Shown here one piece after another: positions 9,498 through 22,575 of a DNA stretch of 64,000 nucleotides. The notes beneath the pieces are model-generated. The model was given only the letters and a program-made list of their open reading frames with translations. It had not been told where the DNA came from and ran no database searches. Origin of the DNA: Cylicocyclus nassatus (taxonomy: Eukaryota; Nematoda; Chromadorea; Rhabditida; Strongylidae). The number at the start of each line of letters is the position of its first letter. Positions within the stretch are counted from its first letter, which is position 1. A program made the position numbers and the translations under genes. Location: NCBI GenBank assembly GCA_958299035.1, contig CATQJL010000001.1, forward strand, positions 6,192,284 to 6,256,283. The letters run 5' to 3'.

Positions 9498-12212
9498 CAT
9501 GCCTGAGCGTCACTGTCCGAATATATGGCTATGAAATGGCTCGCATAGACAGCGATTCCCAAATTATACCCACCCATAGCTCCTTTATATCTTCAGCGTT
9601 CCGGATAAGACTTTATAGTTTTTCAAGAATATCTTTGCTCTATTTGAGAGCAAAAAATCTAGTCCAGTTCAAGAAGTCATGTGTGAGCATCTGCTCGAAT
9701 AAAGGCTTTGAAATGGCTCGCATAGTCAGCGATTCCCAAATTATACCCACCCATAGCTTCTTTATAACCTCAGCGTTCCGGATAAGACTCTATAGGTTTT
9801 TCAAGACTACCTTTGCTCTACTGGACAGCAAAAAAAAACAAACCGATCCAGAAAGTCATGCCTGAGCGTCACTGTCCGAATATATGGCTATGAAATGGCT
9901 CGCATAGACAGCGATTCCCAAATTATACCCACCCATAGCTTCTTTATAACTTCAGCGTTTCGGATAAGACTCTATAGGTTTTTCAAGTCTACCTTTGCTC
10001 TACTGGACAGCAAAAAATACAGGCCGATTCGGGAAGTCATGTCTGAGTACCATGCCTTTGAAATAGATCGCAAGACAACGATTCCCAAATTATACCCACC
10101 CATAGCTCCTTTATATCTTCAGCGTTCCGGATAAGACTTTATAGTTTTTCAAGAATATCTTTGCTCTATTTGAGAGCAAAAAATCCAGTCCAGTTCAAGA
10201 AGTCATGTGTGAGCATCTGTTCGAATAAAGGCTTTGAAATGGCTCGCATAGACAGCGATTCCCTAATTATACCCACCCATAGCTCCTTTATAACTTCAGC
10301 GTTTCGGATAAGACTCTATAGGTTTTTCAAGTCTACCTTTGCTCTATTTGAGAGCAAAAAATCCAGTCCAGTTCAAGAAGTCATGTGTGAGCATCTGTTC
10401 GAATAAAGGCTTTGAAATGGCTCGCATAGCCAGCGATTCCCAAATTATACCCACCCATAGTTCCTTTATATCTTCAGCGTTCCGGATAAGACTTTATAGT
10501 TTTCCAAGAATATCTTCATCTACTTGAGAGCAAAAAATCCAGGCCAGTTCAAGAAGTCATGTGTGAGCATCTGTTCGAATAAAGGCTTTGAAATGGCTCG
10601 CATAGACAGCGATTCCCTAATTATACCCACCCATAGCTCCTTTATAACTTCAGCGTTTCGGATAAGACTCTATAGGTTTTTCAAGTCTACCTTTGCTCTA
10701 TTTGAGAGCAAAAAATCCAGTCCAGTTCAAGAAGTCATGTGTGAGCATCTGTTCGAATAAAGGCTTTGAAATGGCTCGCATAGCCAGCGATTCCCAAATT
10801 ATACCCACCCATAGTTCCTTTATATCTTCAGCGTTCCGGATAAGACTTTATAGTTTTCCAAGAATATCTTCATCTACTTGAGAGCAAAAAATCCAGGCCA
10901 GTTCAAGAAGTCATGTCTAAGCATCTGTTCGAATATAAGGCTTTAAAATGGTTCGCATAGACAGCGATTCCCAAATTATACCCACCCATAGCTCCTTTAT
11001 AACCTCAGCGTTCCGGATAAGACTCTATAGGATTTTCAAGACTACCTTTGCTCTACTGGACAGCAAAAAAAAACAGGCCGATCCAGAAAGTCATGCCTGA
11101 GCGTCACTGTCCGAATATATGGCTATAAAATGGCTCGCATAGACAGCGATTCCCAAATTATACCCACCCATAGCTCCTTTATATCTTCAGCGTTCCGGAT
11201 AAGACTTTATAGTTTTTCAAGAATATCTTTGCTCTATTTGAGAGCAAAAAATCCAGTCCAGTTCAAGAAGTCATGTGTGAGCATCTGTTCGAATAAAGGC
11301 TTTGAAATGGCTCGCATAGACAGCGATTCCCAAATATACCCACCCATAGCTCCTTTATAACTTCAGCGTTTCGGATAAGACTCTATAGGTTTTTCAAGTC
11401 TACCTTTGCTCTATTTGAGAGCAAAAAATCCAGTCCAGTTCAAGAAGTCATGTGTGAGCATCTGTTCGAATAAAGGCTTTGAAATGGCTCGCATAGTCAG
11501 CGATTCCCAAATTATACCCACCCATAGCTCCTTTATAACCTCAGCGTTCCGGATAAGACTCTATAGGTTTTTCAAGACTACCTTTGCTCTACTGGACAGC
11601 AAAAAAAACAGGCCGATCCAGAAAGTCATGCCTGAGCGTCACTGTCCGAATATATGGCTATGAAATGGCTCGCATAGACAGCGATTCCCAAATTATACCC
11701 ACCCATAGCTCCTTTATAACTTCAGCGTTTCGGATAAGACTCTATAGGTTTTTCAAGTCTACCTTTGCTCTACTGGACAGCAAAAAATACAGGCCGATTC
11801 GGGAAGTCATGTCTGAGTACCATGCCTTTGAAATAGATCGCAAGACAACGATTCCCAAATTATACCCACCCATAGCTCCTTTATATCTTCAGCGTTCCGG
11901 ATAAGACTTTATAGTTTTTCAAGAATATCTTTGCTCTATTTGAGAGCAAAAAATCTAGTCCACTTCAAGAAGTCATGTGTGAGCATCTGCTCGAATAAAG
12001 GCTTTGAAATGGCTCGCATAGTCAGCGATTCCCAAATTATACCCACCCATAGCTCCTTTATAACCTCAGCGTTCCGGATAAGACTCTATAGGATTTTCAA
12101 GACTACCTTTGCTCTACTGGACAGCAAAAAATACAGGCCGATTCGGGAAGTCATGTCTGAGTACCATGCCTTTGAAATAGATCGCAAGACAACGATTCCC
12201 AAATTATACCCA

Positions 12213-12309
12213 CCCATAAATTATACCAATTATACCCTCTGAGCGTCACTGTCCGAATATATGGCTATGAAATGGCTCGCATAGACAGCGATCCAGAAAT
12301 CCAGAAAGT
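12213..12309 (+). repeat. Rearranged monomer junction, copy 3
   Basis: This third copy of the disrupted core lies 2812 bp after the second. I found no copy to the right of it, so the rearrangement is private to domain II. Confidence 0.85.
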
Positions 12310-15300
12310 CATGCCTGAGCGTCACTGTCCGAATATATGGCTATGAAATGGCTCGCATAGACAGCGATTCCCAAATTATACCCACCCATAGCTCCTTTAT
12401 ATCTTCAGCGTTCCGGATAAGACTTTATAGTTTTTCAAGAATATCTTTGCTCTATTTGAGAGCAAAAAATCTAGTCCAGTTCAAGAAGTCATGTGTGAGC
12501 ATCTGCTCGAATAAAGGCTTTGAAATGGCTCGCATAGTCAGCGATTCCCAAATTATACCCACCCATAGCTTCTTTATAACCTCAGCGTTCCGGATAAGAC
12601 TCTATAGGTTTTTCAAGACTACCTTTGCTCTACTGGACAGCAAAAAAAAACAAACCGATCCAGAAAGTCATGCCTGAGCGTCACTGTCCGAATATATGGC
12701 TATGAAATGGCTCGCATAGACAGCGATTCCCAAATTATACCCACCCATAGCTTCTTTATAACTTCAGCGTTTCGGATAAGACTCTATAGGTTTTTCAAGT
12801 CTACCTTTGCTCTACTGGACAGCAAAAAATACAGGCCGATTCGGGAAGTCATGTCTGAGTACCATGCCTTTGAAATAGATCGCAAGACAACGATTCCCAA
12901 ATTATACCCACCCATAGCTCCTTTATATCTTCAGCGTTCCGGATAAGACTTTATAGTTTTTCAAGAATATCTTTGCTCTATTTGAGAGCAAAAAATCCAG
13001 TCCAGTTCAAGAAGTCATGTGTGAGCATCTGTTCGAATAAAGGCTTTGAAATGGCTCGCATAGACAGCGATTCCCTAATTATACCCACCCATAGCTCCTT
13101 TATAACTTCAGCGTTTCGGATAAGACTCTATAGGTTTTTCAAGTCTACCTTTGCTCTATTTGAGAGCAAAAAATCCAGTCCAGTTCAAGAAGTCATGTGT
13201 GAGCATCTGTTCGAATAAAGGCTTTGAAATGGCTCGCATAGCCAGCGATTCCCAAATTATACCCACCCATAGTTCCTTTATATCTTCAGCGTTCCGGATA
13301 AGACTTTATAGTTTTCCAAGAATATCTTCATCTACTTGAGAGCAAAAAATCCAGGCCAGTTCAAGAAGTCATGTGTGAGCATCTGTTCGAATAAAGGCTT
13401 TGAAATGGCTCGCATAGACAGCGATTCCCTAATTATACCCACCCATAGCTCCTTTATAACTTCAGCGTTTCGGATAAGACTCTATAGGTTTTTCAAGTCT
13501 ACCTTTGCTCTATTTGAGAGCAAAAAATCCAGTCCAGTTCAAGAAGTCATGTGTGAGCATCTGTTCGAATAAAGGCTTTGAAATGGCTCGCATAGCCAGC
13601 GATTCCCAAATTATACCCACCCATAGTTCCTTTATATCTTCAGCGTTCCGGATAAGACTTTATAGTTTTCCAAGAATATCTTCATCTACTTGAGAGCAAA
13701 AAATCCAGGCCAGTTCAAGAAGTCATGTCTAAGCATCTGTTCGAATATAAGGCTTTAAAATGGTTCGCATAGACAGCGATTCCCAAATTATACCCACCCA
13801 TAGCTCCTTTATAACCTCAGCGTTCCGGATAAGACTCTATAGGATTTTCAAGACTACCTTTGCTCTACTGGACAGCAAAAAAAAACAGGCCGATCCAGAA
13901 AGTCATGCCTGAGCGTCACTGTCCGAATATATGGCTATAAAATGGCTCGCATAGACAGCGATTCCCAAATTATACCCACCCATAGCTCCTTTATATCTTC
14001 AGCGTTCCGGATAAGACTTTATAGTTTTTCAAGAATATCTTTGCTCTATTTGAGAGCAAAAAATCCAGTCCAGTTCAAGAAGTCATGTGTGAGCATCTGT
14101 TCGAATAAAGGCTTTGAAATGGCTCGCATAGACAGCGATTCCCAAATATACCCACCCATAGCTCCTTTATAACTTCAGCGTTTCGGATAAGACTCTATAG
14201 GTTTTTCAAGTCTACCTTTGCTCTATTTGAGAGCAAAAAATCCAGTCCAGTTCAAGAAGTCATGTGTGAGCATCTGTTCGAATAAAGGCTTTGAAATGGC
14301 TCGCATAGTCAGCGATTCCCAAATTATACCCACCCATAGCTCCTTTATAACCTCAGCGTTCCGGATAAGACTCTATAGGTTTTTCAAGACTACCTTTGCT
14401 CTACTGGACAGCAAAAAAAACAGGCCGATCCAGAAAGTCATGCCTGAGCGTCACTGTCCGAATATATGGCTATGAAATGGCTCGCATAGACAGCGATTCC
14501 CAAATTATACACACCCATAGCTCCTTTATAACTTCAGCGTTTCGGATAAGACTCTATAGGTTTTTCAAGTCTACCTTTGCTCTACTGGACAGCAAAAAAT
14601 ACAGGCCGATTCGGGAAGTCATGTCTGAGTACCATGCCTTTGAAATAGATCGCAAGACAACGATTCCCAAATTATACCCACCCATAGCTCCTTTATATCT
14701 TCAGCGTTCCGGATAAGACTTTATAGTTTTTCAAGAATATCTTTGCTCTATTTGAGAGCAAAAAATCTAGTCCACTTCAAGAAGTCATGTGTGAGCATCT
14801 GCTCGAATAAAGGCTTTGAAATGGCTCGCATAGTCAGCGATTCCCAAATTATACCCACCCATAGCTCCTTTATAACCTCAGCGTTCCGGATAAGACTCTA
14901 TAGGTTTTTCAAGACTACCTTTGCTCTACTGGACAGCAAAAAAAACAAACCGATCCAGAAAGTCATGCCTGAGCGTCACTGTCCGAATATATGGCTTTGA
15001 AATGGCTCGCATAGACAGCGATTCCCAAATTATACCCACCCATAGCTCCTTTATAACTTCAGCGTTTCGGATAAGACTCTATAGGTTTTTCAAGTCTACC
15101 TTTGCTCTACAGGACAGCAAAAAACACAGGCCGATTCGGGAAGTCATGTCTGAGTACCATGCCTTTGAAATAGATCGCAAGACAACGATTCCCAAATTAT
15201 ACCCACCCATAGCTCCTTTATAACTTCAGCGTTTCGGATAAGACTCTATAGGTTTTTCAAGTCTACCTTTGCTCTATTTGAGAGCAAAAAATCCAGTCCA

Positions 15301-15600
15301 GTTCAAGAAGTCATGTGTGAGCATCTGTTCGAATAAAGGCTTTGAAATGGCTCGCATAGCCAGCGATTCCCAAATTATACCCACCCATAGTTCCTTTATA
15401 TCTTCAGCGTTCCGGATAAGACTTTATAGTTTTCCAAGAATATCTTCATCTACTTGAGAGCAAAAAATCCAGGCCAGTTCAAGAAGTCATGTCTAAGCAT
15501 CTGTTCGAATATAAGGCTTTAAAATGGTTCGCATAGACAGCGATTCCCAAATTATACCCACCCATAGCTCCTTTATAACCTCAGCGTTCCGGATAAGACT

Positions 15601-17040
15601 CTATAGGATTTTCAAGACTACCTTTGCTCTACTGGACAGCAAAAAAAAACAGGCCGATCCAGAAAGTCATGCCTGAGCGTCACTGTCCGAATATATGGCT
15701 ATAAAATGGCTCGCATAGAAAGCGATTCCCAAATTATACCCAGCCATAGCTCCTTTATATCTTCAGCGTTCCGGATAAGACTTTATAGTTTTTCAAGAAT
15801 ATCTTTGCTCTATTTGAGAGCAAAAAATCCAGTCCAGTTCAAGAAGTCATGTGTGAGCATCTGTTCGAATAAAGGCTTTGAAATGGCTCGCATAGACAGC
15901 GATTCCCAAATATACCCACCCATAGCTCCTTTATAACTTCAGCGTTTCGGATAAGACTCTATAGGTTTTTCAAGTCTACCTTTGCTCTATTTGAGAGCAA
16001 AAAATCCAGTCCAGTTCAAGAAGTCATGTGTGAGCATCTGTTCGAATAAAGGCTTTGAAATGGCTCGCATAGTCAGCGATTCCCAAATTATACCCACCCA
16101 TAGCTCCTTTATAACCTCAGCGTTCCGGATAAGACTCTATAGGTTTTTCAAGACTACCTTTGCTCTACTGGACAGCAAAAAAAACAAACCGATCCAGAAA
16201 GTCATGCCTGAGCGTCACTGTCCGAATATATGGCTTTGAAATGGCTCGCATAGACAGCGATTCCCAAATTATACCCACCCATAGCTCCTTTATAACTTCA
16301 GCGTTTCGGATAAGACTCTATAGGATTTTCAAGACTACCTTTGCTCTACTGGACAGCAAAAAAAAACAGGCCGATCCAGAAAGTCATGCCTGAGCGTCAC
16401 TGTCCGAATATATGGCTATAAAATGGCTCGCATAGACAGCGATTCCCAAATTATACCCACCCATAGCTCCTTTATATCTTCAGCGTTCCGGATAAGACTT
16501 TATAGTTTTTCAAGAATATCTTTGCTCTATTTGAGAGCAAAAAATCCAGTCCAGTTCAAGAAGTCATGTGTGAGCATCTGTTCGAATAAAGGCTTTGAAA
16601 TGGCTCGCATAGACAGCGATTCCCAAATATACCCACCCATAGCTCCTTTATAACTTCAGCGTTTCGGATAAGACTCTATAGGTTTTTCAAGTCTACCTTT
16701 GCTCTATTTGAGAGCAAAAAATCCAGTCCAGTTCAAGAAGTCATGTGTGAGCATCTGTTCGAATAAAGGCTTTGAAATGGCTCGCATAGTCAGCGATTCC
16801 CAAATTATACCCACCCATAGCTCCTTTATAACCTCAGCGTTCCGGATAAGACTCTATAGGTTTTTCAAGACTACCTTTGCTCTACTGGACAGCAAAAAAA
16901 ACAGGCCGATCCAGAAAGTCATGCCTGAGCGTCACTGTCCGAATATATGGCTATGAAATGGCTCGCATAGACAGCGATTCCCAAATTATACCCACCCATA
17001 GCTCCTTTATAACTTCAGCGTTTCGGATAAGACTCTATAG
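15601..17040. repeat. Two adjacent units of 717 bp (4 monomers)
   Basis: About 15,601-16,317 matches about 16,318-17,040 at an offset of 717 bp. Shared markers are 'ggattttcaagac', 'ggctataaaatggctcgc' and the shortened 'caaatatacc' (15,907 and 16,624). Small differences include 'catagaaagcg' and 'cccagccatagc' in the first copy only and 'caaaccgatcc' versus 'caggccgatcc' in the B unit. Confidence 0.8.
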
Positions 17041-18915
17041 GTTTTTCAAGTCTACCTTTGCTCTACTGGACAGCAAAAAATACAGGCCGATTCGGGAAGT
17101 CATGTCTGAGTACCATGCCTTTGAAATAGATCGCAAGACAACGATTCCCAAATTATACCCACCCATAGCTCCTTTATATCTTCAGCGTTCCGGATAAGAC
17201 TTTATAGTTTTTCAAGAATATCTTTGCTCTATTTGAGAGCAAAAAATCTAGTCCACTTCAAGAAGTCATGTGTGAGCATCTGCTCGAATAAAGGCTTTGA
17301 AATGGCTCGCATAGTGAGCGATTCCCAAATTATACCCACCCATAGCTCCTTTATAACCTCAGCGTTCCGGATAAGACTCTATAGGTTTTTCAAGACTACC
17401 TTTGCTCTACTGGACAGCAAAAAAAACAAACCGATCCAGAAAGTCATGCCTGAGCGTCACTGTCCGAATATATGGCTTTGAAATGGCTCGCATAGACAGC
17501 GATTCCCAAATTATACCCACCCATAGCTCCTTTATAACTTCAGCGTTTCGGATAAGACTCTATAGGTTTTTCAAGTCTACCTTTGCTCTACTGGACAGCA
17601 AAAAACACAGGCCGATTCGGGAAGTCATGTCTGAGTACCATGCCTTTGAAATAGATCGCAAGACAACGATTCCCAAATTATACCCACCCATAGCTCCTTT
17701 ATAACTTCAGCGTTTCGGATAAGACTCTATAGGTTTTTCAAGTCTACCTTTGCTCTATTTGAGAGCAAAAAATCCAGTCCAGTTCAAGAAGTCATGTGTG
17801 AGCATCTGTTCGAATAAAGGCTTTGAAATGGCTCGCATAGTCAGCGATTCCCAAATTATACCCACCCATAGCTCCTTTATAACCTCAGCGTTCCGGATAA
17901 GACTCTATAGGTTTTTCAAGACTACCTTTGCTCTACTGGACAGCAAAAAAAACAGGCCGATTCAGAAAGTCATGCCTGAGCGTCACTGTCCGAATATATG
18001 GCTATGAAATGGCTTGCATAGACAGCGATTCCCAAATTATACCCACCCATAGCTCCTTTATAACTTCAGCGTTTCGGATAAGACTCTATAGGTTTTTCAA
18101 GTCTACCTTTGCTCTACTGGACAGCAAAAAATACAGGCCGATTCGGGAAGTCATGTCTGAGTACCATGCCTTTGAAATAGATCGCAAGACAACGATTCCC
18201 AAATTATACCCACCCATAGCTCCTTTATATCTTCAGCGTTCCGGATAAGACTTTATAGTTTTTCAAGAATATCTTTGCTCTATTTGAGAGCAAAAAATCT
18301 AGTCCACTTCAAGAAGTCATGTGTGAGCATCTGCTCGAATAAAGGCTTTGAAATGGCTCGCATAGTCAGCGATTCCCAAATTATACCCACCCATAGCTCC
18401 TTTATAACCTCAGCGTTCCGGATAAGACTCTATAGGTTTTTCAAGACTACCTTTGCTCTACTGGACAGCAAAAAAAACAAACCGATCCAGAAAGTCATGC
18501 CTGAGCGTCACTGTCCGAATATATGGCTATGAAATGGCTCGCATAGACAGCGATTCCCAAATTATACCCACCCATAGCTCCTTTATAACTTCAGCGTTTC
18601 GGATAAGACTCTATAGGTTTTTCAAGTCTACCTTTGCTCTACTGGACAGCAAAAAATACAGGCCGATTCGGGAAGTCATGTCTGAGTACCATGCCTTTGA
18701 AATAGATCGCAAGACAACGATTCCCAAATTATACCCACCCATAGCTCCTTTATAACTTCAGCGTTTCGGATAAGACTCTATAGGTTTTTCAAGTCTACCT
18801 TTGCTCTATTTGAGAGCAAAAAATCCAGTCCAGTTCAAGAAGTCATGTGTGAGCATCTGTTCGAATAAAGGCTTTGAAATGGCTCGCATAGTCAGCGATT
18901 CCCAAATTATACCCA
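16640..18915. repeat. Units of 1051 bp (6 monomers), just over two copies
   Basis: About 16,640-17,690 is repeated from about 17,691 to 18,741 and continues to near 18,915. Each unit contains an A unit, a B unit, a C unit with 'cgattcggg', an A unit with 'aatctagtccacttc', a B unit with 'caaaccgatccag' and a second C unit. Single-copy changes include 'catagtgagcg' near 17,311, 'gccgattcagaaag' near 17,960 and 'ggcttgcatag' near 18,011. Confidence 0.82.
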
Positions 18916-19294
18916 CCCATAGCTCCTTTATAACTTCAGCGTTTCGGATAAGACTCTATAGGTTTTTCAAGTCTACCTTTGCTCTACTGGACAGCAAAAA
19001 ATACAGACCGAATCGGGAAGTCATGTCTGAGTACCATGCCTTTGAAATAGATCGCATGACAACGATTCTCAAATTATACCCGCCCATAGCTCCTTTATAT
19101 CTTCAGCGTTCCGGATAAGACTTTATAGTTTTTCAAGAATATCTTTGCTCTATTTGAGAGCAAAAAATCCAGTCCAGTTCAAGAAGTCATGTGTGAGCAT
19201 CTGTTCGAATAAAGGCTTTGAAATGGCTCGCATAGCCAGCGATTCCCAAATTATACCCACCCATAGTTCCTTTATATCTTCAGCGTTCCGGATA

Positions 19295-19314
19295 AGTCTT
19301 TATACTTTTCCAAC
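19295..19314 (+). repeat. Triple-transversion D variant (first of six)
   Basis: In this D-type context 'aagactttatag' followed by 'ttttccaag' has become 'aagtctttatac' followed by 'ttttccaac': A to T, G to C and G to C within about 20 bases. The same three changes occur together near 21,575, 24,405, 28,822, 31,655 and 33,063, and I did not see them elsewhere. They define one lineage confined to domain III. Confidence 0.85.
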
Positions 19315-19540
19315 AATATCTTCATCTACTTGAGAGCAAAAAATCCAGGCCAGTTCAAGAAGTCATGTGTGAGCATCTGTTCGAATAAAGGCTTTGAAAT
19401 GGCTCGCATAGTCAGCGATTCCCAAATTATACCCACCCATAGCTCCTTTATAACCTCAGCGTTCCGGATAAGACTCTATAGGTTTTTCAAGACTACCTTT
19501 GCTCTACTGGACAGCAAAAAAAACAGGCCGATCCAGAAAG

Positions 19541-19546
19541 TGATCA
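19541..19546. repeat. 'tgatca' insertion variant of type B (first of eight)
   Basis: Here 'gaaagtcatgcctgag' is changed to 'gaaagtgatcatgcctgag', a 3-bp insertion that creates the palindrome TGATCA. Further copies start at 20,774, 21,823, 23,234, 28,363, 29,769, 31,366 and 32,605. All eight lie within about 13 kb and none is outside it, so the variant spread locally. The 20,774 copy also has 'cagagagtg' in place of 'cagaaagtg'. Confidence 0.9.
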
Positions 19547-22500
19547 TGCCTGAGCGTCACTGTCCGAATATATGGCTATGAAATGGCTCGCATAGACAGC
19601 GATTCCCAAATTATACCCACCCATAGCTCCTTTATAACTTCAGCGTTCCGGATAAGACTTTATAGTTTTCCAAGAATATCTTCATCTACTTGAGAGCAAA
19701 AAATCCAGGCCAGTTCAAGAAGTCATGCCTGAGCGTCACTGTCCGAATATATGGCTATGAAATGGCTCGCATAGACAGCGATTCCCAAATTATACCCACC
19801 CATAGCTCCTTTATAACTTCAGCGTTTCGGATAAGACTCTATAGGTTTTTCAAGTCTACCTTTGCTCTACTGGACAGCAAAAAATACAGGCCGATTCGGG
19901 AAGTCATGTCTGAGTACCATGCCTTTGAAATAGATCGCAAGACAACGATTCCCAAATTATACCCACCCATAGCTCCTTTATATCTTCAGCGTTCCGGATA
20001 AGACTTTATAGTTTTTCAAGAATATCTTTGCTCTATTTGAGAGCAAAAAATCCAGTCCAGTTCAAGAAGTCATGTGTGAGCATCTGTTCGAATAAAGGCT
20101 TTGAAATGGCTCGCATAGTCAGCGATTCCCAAATTATACCCACCCATAGCTCCTTTATAACCTCAGCGTTCCGGATAAGACTCTGTAGGTTTTTCAAGAC
20201 TACCTTTGCTCTACTGGACAGCAAAAAAAACAGGCCGATCCAGAAAGTCATGCCTGAGCGTCACTGTCCGAATATATGGCTATGAAATGGCTCGCATAGA
20301 CAGCGATTCCCAAATTATACCCACCCATAGCTCCTTTATAACTTCAGCGTTTCGGATAAGACTCTATAGGTTTTTCAAGTCTACCTTTGCTCTACTGGAC
20401 AGCAAAAAATACAGGCCGATTCGGGAAGTCATGTCTGAGTACCATGCCTTTGAAATAGATCGCAAGACAACGATTCCCAGATTATACCCACCCATAGCTC
20501 CTTTATATCTTCAGCGTTCCGGATAAGACTTTATAGTTTTTCAAGAATATCTTTGCTCTATTTGAGAGCAAAAAATCCAGTCCAGTTCAAGAAGTCATGT
20601 GTGAGCATCTGTTCGAATAAAGGCTTTGAAATGGCTCGCATAGTCAGCGATTCCCAAATTATACCCACCCATAGCTCCTTTATAACCTCAGCGTTCCGGA
20701 TAAGACTCTATAGGTTTTTCAAGACTACCTTTGCTCTACTGGACAGCAAAAAAAAACAGGCCGATCCAGAGAGTGATCATGCCTGAGCGTCACTGTCCGA
20801 ATATATGGCTATGAAATGGCTCGCATAGACAGCGATTCCCAAATTATACCCACCCATAGCTCCTTTATAACCTCAGCGTTCCGGATAAGACTCTATAGGT
20901 TTTTCAAGTCTACCTTTGCTCTACTGGACAGCAAAAAATACAGGCCGATTCGGGAAGTCATGTCTGAGTACCATGCCTTTGAAATAGATCGCAAGACAAC
21001 GATTCCCAAATTATACCCACCCATAGCTCCTTTATAACTTCAGCGTTTCGGATAAGACTCTATAGGTTTTTCAAGTCTACCTTTGCTCTATTTGAGAGCA
21101 AAAAATCCAGTCCAGTTCAAGAAGTCATGTGTGAGCATCTGTTCGAATAAAGGCTTTGAAATGGCTCGCATAGTCAGCGATTCCCAAATTATACCCACCC
21201 ATAGCTCCTTTATAACTTCAGCGTTTCGGATAAGACTCTATAGGTTTTTCAAGTCTACCTTTGCTCTACTGGACAGCAAAAAATACAGACCGATTCGGGA
21301 AGTCATGTCTGAGTACCATGCCTTTGAAATAGATCGCAAGACAACGATTCTCAAATTATACCCGCCCATAGCTCCTTTATATCTTCAGCGTTCCGGATAA
21401 GACTTTATAGTTTTTCAAGAATATCTCGGCTCTATTTGAGAGCAAAAAATCCAGTCCAGTTCAAGAAGTCATGTGTGAGCATCTGTTCGAATAAAGGCTT
21501 TGAAATGGCTCGCATAGCCAGCGATTCCCAAATTATACCCACCCATAGTTCCTTTATATCTTCAGCGTTCCGGATAAGTCTTTATACTTTTCCAACAATA
21601 TCTTCATCTACTTGAGAGCAAAAAATCCAGGCCAGTTCAAGAAGTCATGTGTGAGCATCTGTTCGAATAAAGGCTTTGAAATGGCTCGCATAGTCAGCGA
21701 TTCCCAAATTATACCCACCCATAGCTCCTTTATAACCTCAGCGTTCCGGATAAGACTCTATAGGTTTTTCAAGACTACCTTTGCTCTACTGGACAGCAAA
21801 AAAAACAGGCCGATCCAGAAAGTGATCATGCCTGAGCGTCACTGTCCGAATATATGGCTATGAAATGGCTCGCATAGACAGCGATTCCCAAATTATACCC
21901 ACCCATAGCTCCTTTATAACTTCAGCGTTCCGGATAAGACTTTATAGTTTTCCAAGAATATCTTCATCTACTTGAGAGCAAAAAATCCAGGCCAGTTCAA
22001 GAAGTCATGCCTGAGCGTCACTGTCCGAATATATGGCTATGAAATGGCTCGCATAGACAGCGATTCCCAAATTATACCCACCCATAGCTCCTTTATAACT
22101 TCAGCGTTTCGGATAAGACTCTATAGGTTTTTCAAGTCTACCTTTGCTCTACTGGACAGCAAAAAATACAGGCCGATTCGGGAAGTCATGTCTGAGTACC
22201 ATGCCTTTGAAATAGATCGCAAGACAACGATTCCCAAATTATACCCACCCATAGCTCCTTTATATCTTCAGCGTTCCGGATAAGACTTTATAGTTTTTCA
22301 AGAATATCTTTGCTCTATTTGAGAGCAAAAAATCCAGTCCAGTTCAAGAAGTCATGTGTGAGCATCTGTTCGAATAAAGGCTTTGAAATGGCTCGCATAG
22401 CCAGCGATTCCCAAATTATACCCACCCATAGCTCCTTTATAACCTCAGCGTTCCGGATAAGACTCTATAGGTTTTTCAAGACTACCTTTGCTCTACTGGA

Positions 22501-22575
22501 CAGCAAAAAAAAAACAGGCCGATCCAGAAAGTCATGCCTGAGCGTCACTGTCCGAATATATGGCTATAAAATGGC

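Larger units (their letters stand above)
7893..10565. repeat. Two units spaced 1397 bp (about 8 monomers)
   Basis: Sequence from about 7,893 to 9,165 recurs from about 9,290 to 10,562 at an offset of 1397 bp. Both copies contain a rearranged junction (around 8,004 and 9,401), an A unit with 'aaaatctagtccag', a B unit with 'caaaccgatccag' and the A-D pair that follows. Boundaries are approximate because flanking monomers are also related. An A-D dimer is further duplicated at a 354-bp spacing near 10,339-10,880. Confidence 0.8.
9210..14905. repeat. Two adjacent units of 2812 bp (about 16 monomers)
   Basis: Bases from about 9,210 to 12,021 are repeated from about 12,022 to 14,833 and on to near 14,905. 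Many markers recur at exactly 2812 bp: the rearranged junction (9,401 and 12,213), the 2-bp shortened 'caaatatacc' (11,331 and 14,143) and the A-D dimer pairs with 354-bp spacing. Near 12,088 and 14,900 the copies part ('ggattttcaag' versus 'ggtttttcaag'). The 1397-bp unit is nested in the first copy, so this duplication is the younger event (inference). Confidence 0.85.
18600..22575. repeat. Duplicated segment at 2282-bp spacing (13 monomers)
   Basis: About 18,600-20,290 recurs at about 20,882-22,575. Shared markers include the D variant with 'gataagtctttatac' (near 19,291 and 21,573), the 'tgatca' insertion (19,541 and 21,823) and a D/B chimeric monomer (19,681 and 21,963). The interval 20,291-20,881 between the copies is A-B-C type sequence and has its own 'tgatca' copy at 20,774. 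Confidence 0.8.

Noticed and set aside
20033..20251. Minus-strand open frames here and at 52,956-53,186 and 54,730-54,960
   Set aside because: These are the reverse complement of ordinary A and B monomers, open by chance where a stop is missing; they are not unique sequence.
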